A stretch of DNA of 64,000 nucleotides from Paraphysomonas bandaiensis (GCA_965644295.1 CBFFRP010000064.1:1-64000); one strand, 5' to 3'; shown: positions 11,346 to 22,330, counted from the stretch's first letter. The notes: generated by a model not told the origin, from the letters alone. A program made the numbers and translations.

Positions 11346-12363
11346 TTCTAGTAAATAATAATAATAATTTGTGCCGACTACTGCGAACTCTAAAACTGCT
11401 AGTAGATCTTTTATGCGCAGTGATCAAACAAGACACCAGGTGAGGCTCCAAATTAGCCATGATCGGTCTATTTTCTTTTTTCTGTGTCTACCTGTGATCA
11501 TGCCGGTTTGGTTCTGAAGTCTAATCTAAGTGTAAGCCAAGTGAAATGGAGCATGCCAAGCTGATGCAATTACTGGATGGTTTGAAATTCTTTCAGTGTT
11601 TTTCTATAGAACTACAGAAGGAAGGTGAACATAACATCTTTGGTACATTGTTTGACGAACAAGGTACCCGATTGTCGAGCATCATCTGGGCGACAATGCT
11701 ACTATTATTCATTATTCATAACCCTGCATTCGAAAAGGCACTCAGAAAGTGACAGCGAAGTTTCACACACCCGGACGGAAAAGGATCAAATAAATATATT
11801 TCTTCTCAATAAGGATAAAGAGATGATAACAGTGAGAGTCTAGAGAGTGTCTAGGACAGAACAACGACAACATAGCTCAACGTTGGATTGATGATAACGG
11901 GCAGACAGGGAAAGGAAGCGAGTACGTCTTAACAAGCAACTCGAAACCGCAGCATGAAGCACTTCATGCCACAACCAATAACGTTGAAAGTTCAATAAAA
12001 TAGAGATTGTTATGATTGATTAGCACAAGCGTATGACTACTCGGAATTTAGAGCTAATTATTTTTTTCGCAAGAATCGTCGCCTCTGGAATTAAATTACA
12101 GTTGAACAGGCTATTATATGTTGTTGGTAGCTAATGTATAGCTTCTTGAGTATATATATATGTAGTCTTCTATCAATTAATTGGGACAGCAAGTATTATT
12201 GCAATTATAATTTTGGTTACTACCTGCGTCTATTAATTAACAACTAATTGGTACGCAGCCCTCGATACAGGTAGCATTCGAAGCCCTCAACAAAGTCGGA
12301 CTCGCACCTTTTCGTGGTCTTCTGTGGGATAAGTACCGGAGAGTTTCTCTCTGTGAAACTAAC

Positions 12364-12775
12364 GTGAGCCGCAAACGTAGTCAGCAGATATTCTTCTGCC
12401 CACTCATAGCCGAATGCTTGTGTGGTACAACAAGGGACACCAATAAAAGTGTCACTTACTTGTGTAGACGTCTTTGGGCCCTGACGAATAAACAGGCATC
12501 CGGGACAGGGCCCACTTCAAGGGTAACCAGGGTATTGGGCTGCCTGTTGAAGTCAAGCATCCGGGATGTTCACCTTATGAACTCAGAGCGGAAGTGGTCG
12601 CACCTTGATGCTTGCGGCGACGCACAAGCAGCTTCCGTTGCGTTAACTAGTAGGATAAAAAAAGTGTGTACTGATTAGTTACAGGTAGAGGTCTAACTAG
12701 TTTGTCTAGCATTCATCTAGCTACTAAGTTGGTGCAGGTTTTTAACTCCTATTGCTAATAATAAGACTTTCAATA
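12364..12775 (+). repeat. LINE-derived repeat copy (module A + 3' end)
   Basis: This copy starts near CGTGAGCCGCAAACG and contains GTGTAGACGTCTTTGGGCC, ACGAATAAACAGGCATCCGGG and GTTGAAGTCAAGCATCCGGGAT. The 3' end follows (GCACCTTGATGCTTGCGGCGACGCACAAGCAGCTTCCG, TAGTAGGAT, then CCTATTGCTAATAATAAGAC). Module B is absent. The minus-strand copies at 21680-21960 and 59095-59430 match this arrangement. Confidence 0.8.
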
Positions 12776-12969
12776 TATATATATAGCATTTGAAGATAAA
12801 ATACCTATTAGTACTACATACTCAGAGTATACAAGCGCAACTAAATAGACAAGACACAAGACTCACAAAATGAAAGCCGATTTACATATAAAACAACTTA
12901 ATTATATGAGGTATGGTTAAAGAAATGGTTGATATACTATATATTGTTTGTCGTTTTGTCTTTAGATTC

Positions 12970-14510
12970 CTTCTGTGCATCCCTTTACAGAAAGGCCCTC
13001 CGACTAGGGCATGGCTATCCCTCCGAATTAATATTCCTCTACCTTCGACATAATGGACTAGGCCTGAAGCGTTCCTCGAACCGAGCACAGGAACAGAAGT
13101 AAGTGGGGCTCCCTCCAGAGAGCCGATACTGCTGCCCGCTTCCTTTTGTCCCAGACAATACACTCAAGTCCAGCGTACCACCATTTCACTCTAAAAGCCT
13201 CCGTGAATGGGGTGCAGAAGTGGGACTAACTCTACAACAACCTCCTCCACCTGACCCCCTTGACGAGCACATTTTCACTTATATCACGGATATGCTGCAC
13301 CTCGGTGATCTCTCTCCCGACTCCTGTCACGCAATATTCACGGATGGCTCATACAAGCAAGAATTACTTGGGCCATGCCTCCTCACGCAAGTCAGTCCCC
13401 ATACACGATAGTCTCATTCGGGCGGCGCGGCAATCGTGTGGCTCCCACCGGAGAGCGCTTGGAAATGTGGTCGAGCCAAATCCTACGACTAACAACTCCT
13501 GTGAGGGACATACTGGCATTGATCCTGATGCGTTGACTGTGGCTTTCGGCTTGACTCTCTGAAACATATGTGTCTGGATTGCCCACACGACTCCTCTCTC
13601 AGATACGAGAAACCGCCTTTCAGAGACACAAGGAGTGTCTGCGGAAACTCCTAATTGATCCAACTCTCCCACCTTGGAGCTCCGCCATTCTCAAGAAACT
13701 CACGCAGAGCCTGGAGCACCTCCCTTCCGCAGGTTAAACGAATCTGGATAGGAACCAACACCGAATCTCAAATGGAAAGCGTTCTTGGAACACAGTACCA
13801 TTGCTCTCTCCATGCGCGTGGACTACGTACCATTCAAACAGCAGTTGTTACCCTCCTTCAACCACTCTATGCAGCCAAACAAATGCTCCAAGATCGTAGT
13901 GGCCGCTATGCTGCTGCCAACCCCCCCCCTCGACCGCGGCAGCGACGTGGCCACGCGCGAAGGCCCTCCAGCTCACGCTCAAAATGCAGCAATACGCGAT
14001 TTAAATAGAGCAGCACCCAGCGAAAGCCACGGGTTCTCCGCTTACTATGCGTTCAGCGGAGACCTAACGTGGCCCCGCCTCAGCAGAGACTCCACGACAC
14101 CAACTCCGTCAGGTACTCCTCTGTCCGAGACCCAACTCGCAGCAAAAGCCATTCCAAGACACGCAGGAGTCCCAACACCCCCTCGTACATGTATCTCAGT
14201 TCAAGAACACTTGACTTACTGATACAGAATCCTCCTCCACAGAGCCCTATCCTAAAGGGCGTCCTCCTGACTGACCCTTGTGTACCTCAAGGACTGACGT
14301 CCGCAGAGAGCTTCTCCCTCACACACATGACCGGAAGTGGTTGCGCCTTGGTGCTTGCGGCGACGCACAAGCAGCTTCTGTAGCGTTAAATAGTAGGGTA
14401 CGAGAATTTACACTAGTTAGTTACTGGTAGATGTCGATCTAGCGTGACTAGTCTTCATGTAACTACTTATCGATTTCTCGACGCCTATTGCTAATAAGAC
14501 TTTCACGTAT
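12970..14510 (+). pseudogene. Degenerate LINE (non-LTR retrotransposon): RT C-terminus, RNase H, 3' UTR
   Basis: Although broken by stops and frameshifts, successive plus-strand frames read like the C-terminal half of a non-LTR retrotransposon. At about 12980-13090 there is LYRKALRLGHGYPSEL then GLGLKR, which resembles the segment just after the reverse-transcriptase core. At about 13330-13470 there is an RNase H-like start AIFTDGSYK followed, after a frameshift, by GAAIVWLPPESAWKCGRAKSYD-like sequence. At 13599-13736 a helical stretch (RETAFQRHKECLRKLL) continues in frame. The 3' end (14330-14510) is the shared end found in the other repeat copies. This links the repeat family of the window to a LINE with an RNase H domain. 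Confidence 0.65.
14325..14510 (+). repeat. 3' end of the LINE relic (shared family tail)
   Basis: The stretch GGAAGTGGTTGCGCCTTGGTGCTTGCGGCGACGCACAAGCAGCTTC, then GCGTTAAATAGTAGGGTA and the terminal CCTATTGCTAATAAGACTTTC, is shared with the other copies. It is probably the 3' UTR end recognised by the element's reverse transcriptase, by analogy with other LINEs. Confidence 0.75.
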
Positions 14511-15032
14511 TATATATTGTATATAGTATATTGACATGGTCAAAGAGTCGCAAGGTCCTACTTTTGATATACTGAATTATCTGTCCTATTCATATAATAT
14601 GTGAGAGTAGCATTTGTATTGAGCACGGGTTATAAGGTAGAATGAATACCAGGGCATGTAATAGCGTCAGAAAGTTATTATTTTACATGTACCTTTCATT
14701 GTTACCATTCTACGATTCTTGCTTCTTTTTCCTGAAGCGCAACAATGCTAAACAAGCATTAAATTCCACTGTAAACGTGGACATCGTTTCAGCTGACGGC
14801 ATACACCTTGTTGTTGTCTTTGATAACGAAATCACGAACAGGGTACCAGTTTCACGTGTTGGTTAGGGTGGGTCTTATTTAGGAATACTGAATTTCTGAA
14901 TACTGAATACTGAAAATTCAGTGATTTTGGTTTTCAGGGGTGAAATTCAGTGGTAGACGCAGTGTCTTATTAGTGATCACTGAATATGATAACTGAAATC
15001 TCTTTTTTTTCGAAATTTGAATACACAATTCC

Positions 15033-15641
15033 ATGAATGCATATATATCACATCTGAACACAACATTAAGACCTGATATCACCCATTTCCGTTGGTTGAG
15101 ATGCCGCCCAAAGCATCTTCACAACTTCTGTAAGGGTAATTATCCCTTCACCACTTTGGCATACCAAGCAGTGGTAGACCATAACCGCAGAATAATGTTC
15201 ATATCTTTCCTCTACGATGGACGCGAGTGCGACTAGACAATTACAGTCGAAGACGAATTCACGTATGACGTGATGATGGGAAAGCTGAAGGAAGCGGAGT
15301 TCGACTTATACAATGAGAACGGTGACCTCATGAGATGCAAAGGAGGGTACTTCATAGTAGACGGAGGTTACCAGAAATACCCATGTTTTGTGGATCCAAT
15401 GCACAGTCCTACTGGACATCACGAAGTACATTGGTCGGAGTTTTTGGAGTCAGTAAGGAAGGACGTTGAATGTACCTTTGGGATCTTGAAAGCAAGATTT
15501 CGGTATTTGCGAAATGGACTGAAATGGAAAAGTGTAAAATATACGGGGTGGTCTCCTCGTACCCTCCGAATTAACATTAGATTGATCGGCCCTGAGATTG
15601 TGGCGCCCTTGCAACGCCTTACAAAATGCAGTGTTGGATAG
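15033..15641 (+). pseudogene. PIF/Harbinger transposase (DDE_4-like), broken by an in-frame stop
   Basis: The same frame carries RPDITHFRWLRCRPKHLHNF (first catalytic Asp region), LAYQAVVDHNRRIM, then an in-frame TAG at 15234-15236 in the place where the second Asp motif would continue. GYFIVDGGYQKYPCF and SVRKDVECTFGILKARFRYL (third acidic residue region) follow. These match Harbinger 'plant transposon protein' DDE domains. Only about 20 residues precede the first motif, so the N-terminus is missing as well as interrupted. The tail after GLKWKS looks frameshifted. The protein cannot be functional as read. Confidence 0.85.
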
Positions 15642-15779
15642 AATGTACCCAAGCGTAACATGAGTGTGCATAGAAGAAGAATGTGCAATTAGATTTTCTA
15701 TGAACTAATAATTCCATATATTAATTACTTTCACTTCCAAGTTCGATAATCTCAGCTTTTCATATACAAGTTTGATAAG

Positions 15780-16410
15780 TCCTCATACAAATATTTACTT
15801 TTATGGTTTCAAGTTCTCGTTTACTTTTATGGTGCGGGCACTCTTCGCTATCACCATCATAATCATCCTCAGTAGTCAGGCCTTTATGTGTAATAACTAC
15901 GTTTGTAGTTATGGATTCCTTGGATGTAGGAGTAGGCTTCGAACTTTAAGTAGACGGAGTATGGAAGGCGTCGTCTACGGCGTGCCGGGCTTTCTTATTG
16001 AAGCTTTGTCGTAAATCCTTCACATTATCAATTGATAATCCTTTTCAGCTTCTTTCCTTGGGTTAAGGAATAAGAGTTCAAAGCTCTATATTCTACTGGT
16101 TTCCCAAGAAGAATAAAAGTGGAGTTGCTTCCTCGGTCACAGTGTTCCCGGCTATTCCACTGACCAGACAGAACAGTTGCTGTATAAACAAACACTACTT
16201 ATTCCAACTGTACAAATAATATGATATGTACCTTGGCCAAAGCACCCTTGGTATTCCCTTTCAGCTGCTTTATCAATTCCTCCACTGCTGGGTAGTCCTT
16301 ATCGACCTTCAAAATGTCAAGATGAAGGATGCTCCTCCTCTTTGTTGTCTAATTCTTTCTCCTCCTCGGAATGTTCCGGTTCACGATCACTGGTACTCAT
16401 ATTTCTTACT
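15780..16410 (-). pseudogene. Second frame of the Harbinger element, acidic, degenerate
   Basis: On the minus strand a frame begins near 16400 with MSTSDREPEHSEEEKELDNK. After a frame change a stretch reads DKDYPAVEELIKQLKGN. Further on, RQSFNKKARHAVDDAF is followed by a stop at 15946-15948, and the same frame continues as TTEDDYDGDSEECPHHKSK. PIF/Harbinger elements normally carry a second gene for a Myb/SANT-type DNA-binding partner. This is probably its remnant, but I cannot see the domain itself. Confidence 0.45.
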
Positions 16411-16682
16411 TATAGTGATATATAAGGTACTTTAAAGTGCATATATTGTGTGTATATTTCAGTAAAGAAATTCAGTATTCAGTGCTCCGACCTCTCACTG
16501 AAAAAGCATTTTCAGGTGGATTTTTATTCAGTGATCGACACTGAATACTGAATTTTATCGCTATATTCAGTGTTCAGAATTCAGTTTTGCTTAATAAGCC
16601 ACCAAAAAAGCCATTTTTGACCACTGAATTTTCAGAATTCAGTATTCAGAAATTCAGTTTTCCTAAATAAGACCCACCCTTA

Positions 16683-17247
16683 GGCGGTGTATGTATGCTA
16701 ATTCTCGTAGCATCTCGCATCTACTAAGATGATGGAGCATCTAACTTTATCAGCGTTCAAACAACAAGCTCCAAAATCCTCAGTTGATTGCTGGTAATAG
16801 TGTTGCAAAGGTTCCACACTTAAAGTAAAGTCATAGCGTCTTCTCGCTCTCTTTTCCGTCACGCTTTAGCATACATAGCAACGGTGCATGCTGCTATCGT
16901 AGCACGAAGCTCCTGGTAGATGGAATTCTGTGGGAATATGCCGATCCAGCAGAATATGTCGATCCAGCATAAAATCCAGGCTTTTTTGATGCATGTTGTT
17001 TTTTGATAACAAATAACGAAAAAAGGTCGATTTTTTTGCTGGATCGACTTATTCCCATAGACGGACTTTCAGTTTGCTGCAATGTGTCTGTGGAAGATGT
17101 CAAAAAACTGAAAGTGTCGTCTCAAGATATTCACTAGAGTTGGGCAGTTTTATTTGTCGACTTTTTGATTTTGTTGCAATACAATGCTTTTGATACACTC
17201 TTCATTATTCATTCTAGAACTGTCAGATAAAGTTAGAGAACGAGAAA
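16683..17247. other. Upstream region of LC8 with a foldback
   Basis: No gene is seen. TGTGGGAATATGCCGATCCAGCA at 16929-16951 pairs with TGCTGGATCGACTTATTCCCATA at 17037-17059 (two mismatches over 23 positions). A partial direct copy (GAATATGTCGATCCAGCA) lies at 16952-16969. The rest, upstream of the ATG at 17248, should hold the LC8 promoter, but no clear motif is recognisable. Confidence 0.6.
16929..17059. repeat. Foldback / small inverted-repeat element
   Basis: Two ~23-bp arms separated by ~85 bp form an inverted repeat around GATCCAGCA. A third, direct copy of the core lies next to the left arm. It could be a MITE remnant or a regulatory palindrome of the LC8 gene 190 bp downstream. Confidence 0.55.
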
Positions 17248-17569
<322 letters not shown>

Positions 17570-18294
17570 ATTTGTCTCCTTCTGTGAATATGTGAACTTA
17601 TCATAACGTATAAAATATGAGTTAAGTGGAGCGTTGATTGTAGTAGTGTCGGCAGTGTGCTCCTTTATTGCCGTTTATGCTGGCTCTCCCGCAGTATTAA
17701 TTAATGTTTGCTTATGTTCAATTTTACAAGAAGTATTTACAAGTTTATTTCCAAAATATTAACTCAGTTACAACTATATGGTTACTGTACCAGTCATCAC
17801 TCTATTCACTGATATCACTCACACATTCTCCTATCTCCTATATATTAATTTGTGATCATCCTTCTAGATACTAGATACGAATATTGCTAACTAGAGTCCA
17901 AGAGTTAACTAGATTGAAATCAATGACATAGGTTTGGTTGACACTTGATGTCTAATTCTTTTGCCAGTTTACAGCATAATACCGTTTAACGTATGGATCA
18001 CATACGGGTATGACATCCTAGGTACTTAGACTACTACATATTTTCGTATATTTCACCTAACGAAATCATGAATAGTTACTATATACTATATCTTATTAGT
18101 AAGGCATCGTAACTGAGTAGATGAAATGTTATTGCTATTGGCTATTGGTCATGACGTGCCAAGAATACATCATAGGTTATTGAAACGATATACGACTAAT
18201 ATCCCCAACAAATAAATGCATAATATGACACAATCCAACTCAATCCAGCGGATACATACTGGATTTCCGCATAGTGAGTCTACCACTTGCAATC
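17570..18294. other. Intergenic, no feature seen
   Basis: AT-rich sequence between the convergent LC8 gene and the cupin-like gene. It should contain both 3' ends. No repeat or RNA gene is recognised. Confidence 0.5.
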
Positions 18295-19725
18295 CTAGTT
18301 GTCGTGTTCAGTGGCCATGCTAGGTGGAGGAAGACCGCCAGTCCCGTTAGAAAACCCCAGTTTACTAAGAATCACATTGCAGGCAGTGATTATAGCGAAG
18401 TATGGGTTGTTTACTAAAGTGTTGAACGGATTCTTTTCGCGAATAGGAACTCCGATAGACAACCCTCCATAGTCTGTTAAGAAAAAATCACATATTATAC
18501 TCGGCATGTATTAAGTAAAATCTTACTGGTTATTTTATGCCATTGCCATGGTGGGTTTAGTAGCACATCACCAGGTTCTAGGTCTACGAACTCCTGAATA
18601 TAAAACCGTTTAGCTACGACACAAGTTGAAAGCACTAGGAAATATTACCGTAGGCACGTGTCGGCTCATTTCATCCATATGTTTATTTCCCGTCCAAAAA
18701 TTAAGAAGTCCACCTTTGAGTGGCCACGCGTATGCAGAGTACTCTGGCATAATGAATTCCCATCTTTTGCGACCGACGACCTGATAAAGCATACTAATTT
18801 CCAACATTTTAAATAATAGAAACAGACCTGAATAAACCAATTATTCGCCCCTGCACAATGAAAATCTGACCCAGTTGGAAGGATTTTAGGATCATGTGGA
18901 GCTTTGCCGATAACAAATTGTGCAGTTACAAACTGGCTATCCCCGGAATCTCCCAAGCCTGGTCGAATGAGGTTTAGGTCAAGATCGGACTTTACAATCT
19001 GGTTTCCTCTCTCCTCAAGTCGCTGAGCCTCCTCCGCCCCGACACCCTTAAAAGTAAATCGACTTTTAGCTGGAAAAAAGAGATACTCCTTGCTATACTC
19101 GGAGTCAAAAATGCGCTGGAATGAAGTACTGAACAGCTCCTAAAGGTGAAAGCTACAATAAGAGCGATGTAAACTACTTCAGCCAAAGCTTACTATTTCC
19201 CGGTCGTCCTGTAGAGTACCAAGGCTTCCATCCCGAACAACAGGTATGTAAATCGATTCAAAAGCTGTGGCCAGATACTCACGATCTTCCCAGTTCTGAA
19301 CGGCACGTGACGAATTGAATAGCCCCCTGTATTAACTGTGAGCCATACATAGAAATACATGAACTTTCTGAGTACCTAATCACAGCAGGTCGTCGAAAGT
19401 TGTCTGTTGCAAGACTCATTGCATCATAAGAATAATCTGATTAAAAAGTAATTGCAGTAATTCCCTGACCATTTAATATCAGACCTGATGAGTGTATCTC
19501 CGGTATCGGTCGAGGGGGATAATACACGGACCTATCGATAGGAACTACTTTCTCCCATGCACGAAGTGTTGCTTCTCGAAAAGGAGTGAATAACAACGCA
19601 AAGGGATACAGTGTCTTCAGTGCATTGTCCGCAAACCGCAATCGTAATATGAGTACTGCTATACCGACCAGTATGGGCCAGCGGATCTTAGTAGCTTGTT
19701 TCTTGACTTGTCTCTCTTTTCCCAT
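18295..19725 (-). CDS. Cupin-like (JmjC-related) type II membrane protein
   Basis: Seven exons separated by short GT...AG introns give one continuous product that starts at 19725 and stops at 18295-18297. Residues about 15-30 are a hydrophobic anchor (WPILVGIAVLILRL) preceded by basic residues, so the protein is probably a type II Golgi/ER membrane protein. The luminal part contains the cupin_8/JmjC-like core. FHCAGANNWFIQVVGRKRW is followed by EFIMPEYSAYAWP, then DLEPGDVLLNPPWQWHKI with the second His. Similar uncharacterised proteins with NWF.Q..G.K.W and NP.W.WH motifs are, as I recall, widespread in algae and protists. The usual H-x-D/E iron motif reads H-C-A here, so normal 2-oxoglutarate oxygenase chemistry is doubtful. 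The gene is head to head with the glyoxalase-fold gene at 20222. Confidence 0.75.
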
Positions 19726-20221
19726 AACTAAACAAAGAGGAGTGGGTCTAACACGTCATATTAATATTATACTTCGGATGAATTAATTAGTGTTGGTGAT
19801 AAGTATTTATATATGTGGAGTGCGATATGCGCATCAATCAATAGCAAGATCTTGCGTGTCGAGATACATCCCCATTGTGGGATATACTAGAAGTTACTTC
19901 CACTTGTTCATCTATCTGAAAAGCGCGAACTTTCTTAAAAACCAGCATTTTGAGATGAACAACTACATTGTACACTCACCCTTCTGGACGAAGAAGAATA
20001 TCATGATGATCATATGCGCGGCATACTGTACGAGTATCTTCCCTTCTTTCTATATATTCGAGATCTATTACGTAGAGTTCAGGTTGATATGGACACACTG
20101 CATCTCCATCTATCTATCTGCTCTATATATCAACATCAACACAGATAACGTATAAGGTGCCATATGTTTCATATATTTCAATCTAACCAGAAATAAAACA
20201 CTATCTATCTGTCGCATACAC

Positions 20222-20910
20222 ATGAGGCGGTCCTTATCATTCACAGCTGATTCCAAAACGGATAAAGAAACTCGTTTTTGGTCATTTGGAGACCAAGTTC
20301 ACTTACCCTCTCATCATGGAGCGGTTCTTCCTCTCGCATCATTCAACCATATATCAAGAGAGGTCTTGAGTGTGGAGAAGAGCCTCAAGTTTTATCGTGA
20401 CATACTGGGGTTTCAAGAGATCCCTCGGCCAGGGTTTGACTGTGATGGTGCATGGCTATGGGGATACGGTGTCAGGTATTGGAATAGATGTGTAATATAT
20501 ATATACTTTTAAAGATTATATATTGTAGTGTTCATTTGGTTGAAACCAGTTGTCCTGACAAACGCCGGGATGTACTGAAGAGGAGGATATCTCACTTTAC
20601 TTCTTGTCTTCCTCGCGTGGACCATATAGCCTTCGTAACAAACAACACAGGGTTCATACAGAAAATTTTGGACTCAGAGAGGGTCTATTACAAGCGTTTT
20701 GATCCCCCTGGAACGAATATAGTCCAACTGTTCTTCTTCGACCCCGATGGAAATGTTATAGAAGTTTCGAATTGTGCCCCGCCAATTGGCGAAGTAAGGT
20801 GCGAGCAGAAGTCCAGTTCTCCCACTTCTTCTCAGGAAGACCATCCTTCTATTCCAGGAAGCGAGGAATCAGACATTTCTTCTTCAGTGTCTGATACACC
20901 ATCATTTTGA
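20222..20910 (+). CDS. Glyoxalase I-like VOC-fold protein
   Basis: Two exons, 20222-20475 and 20529-20910 (53-bp intron), encode 211 residues. The two betaalphabetabetabeta VOC modules are at about residues 38-90 and 112-165. The four expected metal/catalytic positions are all present: H43 (FNHISREV), E90 (VHLVET), H117 (VDHIAF) and E163 (DPDGNVIEV). VEKSLKFYRDILGF and FFFDPDGNVIEV are typical of the glyoxalase/bleomycin-resistance superfamily. Lactoylglutathione lyase activity, which detoxifies methylglyoxal, is possible. The single compact domain resembles plant glyoxalase I-like proteins whose substrate is not always known. The Ser-rich C-terminal tail (about residues 175-211) and the N-terminal 35 residues are extra. 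The intron is phase 2 and splicing creates GYGVSVHLVE. Confidence 0.85.
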
Positions 20911-22140
20911 GGTGCCATATGGTACACCTGTTTATGTATGTTCACGTATGTTGCGCGAATAAACTGTTGCTTTGGTGTCACGCCACTCATGGAACGTTTG
21001 TTACTTTAAAGTTGATATGTGTACTCTAGCCTGTAGGTCACGTTGGCTCTCCGTAACTTTTGATTATGGAACGTTTGTGTGACACACAATGCAGTATTTT
21101 AATCGTATTGTACCAGAAATTTACTTTGACTGCTTAATTATCTCGGTTGTTGAATTGATAATTTTCGAATTCTATCAATTTTAAACTTATATTAATGACT
21201 AAATATGTATTTTCACTTCAGTACAGTATTCGCCTGTCGCCTAGAGCCTAGGCCATGACTGAGGAACAAGTATCAGTCGTATGACGTTCGGGAAATCTAT
21301 AGTATACACCATTACTTTTCCTCAACAATTGGTCATCATGATACAACAGTTTAAGAATTACACAATAAGACATGATAATCGGAAAGAGTAAATTAAAAAG
21401 TTGTGAATGTCTGATTAGCTACTTGCATGTTGGAACACGAAAGTACTGTAGAATACGTTAAATACAATGTGAAGAACAGTAATACGTAGTCAAAGATACT
21501 ATATAGCTATAACTGTAAAACTGAAGTATTGTATCATGACGATTCAAGATACGAAAGTTGAGCAGTGGTACGCAATTGTGTATGCAATTTAATAGAAGAG
21601 TCTCTCTAGTTTGATTACAATAAACTTCCTCTCTTGACGATCCTAATTTAAAAAATGACCAATAGTAAATATAGCAAAAGACGTGTAAGAGTCAGATCTA
21701 ATGTAGCAGTTAACTAACTAGCTAACTAGTGCTTATACCTCTGATATCCTACTATTTTACGCTACTTGTGCGTCACCGCATGCACCAAGCTGCAACCACT
21801 GGGCCCATCCCGGATGTTTGCTTTTTCGTCAAGGCTCAATGACGTCTACACAAGTGACACTTCTAAGTGTCCATTGTACCACACAAGCATTTGGCTATGA
21901 GTGGGCAGAACAATATACAATATCTATTCTTGCTGCTCACGTTAGTTTCCCGGAGAAATATCTCCGCTATTTAACCCCAGAATACCACGAGAAGGGGCGA
22001 GTACGGGATGTCTGCACCACTGGTCCCATTCAGAGCAGACTAAGAAGGCCAAAAACCCTGCTTCCTGAAAGAATTAATGTCACACGATTGTCCTCTATCT
22101 TTCAGGTTCTGATCAATGGTTGCGTACAATAGATTCTGTA
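20911..22140. other. Intergenic, repeats in its right half
   Basis: No gene. A possible poly(A) signal AATAAA is at 20959-20964 downstream of the glyoxalase-like gene. From about 21680 a minus-strand copy of the LINE-derived repeat begins. Confidence 0.5.
21670..21960 (-). repeat. LINE-derived repeat copy, minus strand
   Basis: Read on the minus strand it contains GTGTGGTACAATGGACAC, TTGTGTAGACGTCATTGAG and CATCCGGGATGGGCCC. These are followed by the 3' tail with GCATGCGGTGACGCACAAG, TAGGATATCAGAGGTATAA and the end AGATCTGACTCTTACACGTC. Module A is shortened. It matches the plus-strand copy at 12364-12775. Confidence 0.75.
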
Positions 22141-22330
22141 TCAAGAATCAAAGAAATAAGATTTAAGGTTAGTCTTGATATTTAGTAAGGATATACTTGA
22201 TGTTATTAGAGATAAAGATTGAACGATAAGGCCTAATAGTATAATAGCAAGACACGTTTGAGCAGAGCGTTAGCACCACACACATGTGCGTATCTTGTAC
22301 AGTCGCGTATCATGTATAGTTTGTACACCA
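22100..22330 (-). repeat. Copia LTR fragment (minus strand), possibly with primer-binding site
   Basis: The reverse complement of 22150-22325 matches 3551-3720 of the 3' LTR of the copia element nearly base for base (AAACTATACATGATACGCGAC ... CTTAAATCTTATTT). Beyond it, in the minus-strand direction, TTGATCAGAACC near 22105-22120 resembles the initiator-tRNA-Met primer-binding sites of copia elements. The fragment may therefore be a truncated 5' LTR end rather than a solo LTR. No internal coding sequence follows. The LTR's left part (about 85 bp) is missing. Confidence 0.8.

Larger units (their letters stand above)
10333..12263. mobile_element. hAT-type DNA transposon, 1931 bp, degenerate, with LINE copies nested inside
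   Basis: The left end begins CAGGGTTGCGTATCAATTA and the right end is an imperfect inverted copy (TAATTGGTACGCAGCCCTC). Perfect 8-bp target duplications GATACAGG flank it at 10325-10332 and 12264-12271. CAGGG-type termini with 8-bp duplications are the hallmark of hAT elements. Subterminal AATTGAAA/ATTAATTG sequences near both ends also face each other. Inside there is no intact transposase. A short frame at 11546-11752 (LMQLLDGLKFFQCFSIEL...) might be a relic of one, but this is a guess. A LINE-derived repeat at about 10600-10990 and a short 3'-end fragment at 11280-11345 are nested inside, so they inserted after the hAT element or were carried with it. Confidence 0.82.
14866..16679. mobile_element. 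PIF/Harbinger DNA transposon, 1814 bp, TTA target duplications
   Basis: Left and right ends are long inverted repeats. The element starts GGGTGGGTCTTATTTAGGAA at 14866 and ends with the inverted copy ...CTAAATAAGACCCACCC at 16679. The match extends about 55-60 bp with few mismatches. Both ends are flanked by TTA (14863-14865 and 16680-16682), the target duplication of PIF/Harbinger elements. Many copies of CTGAATACTGAA-type motifs lie inside both ends as subterminal repeats. Inside are a damaged DDE transposase on the plus strand (15033-15640) and a second damaged acidic frame on the minus strand (about 15780-16410). Two genes is the usual content of this superfamily. Confidence 0.93.

Noticed and set aside
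11546-11752. Small frame inside the hAT element as a separate host gene
   Set aside because: It lies inside the transposon and might be a transposase relic; no evidence for an independent gene.
19790-20155. Plus-strand frame of 121 codons
   Set aside because: Hydrophobic, Tyr/Ile-rich translation typical of AT-rich noncoding DNA, no motif, lies between divergent genes.
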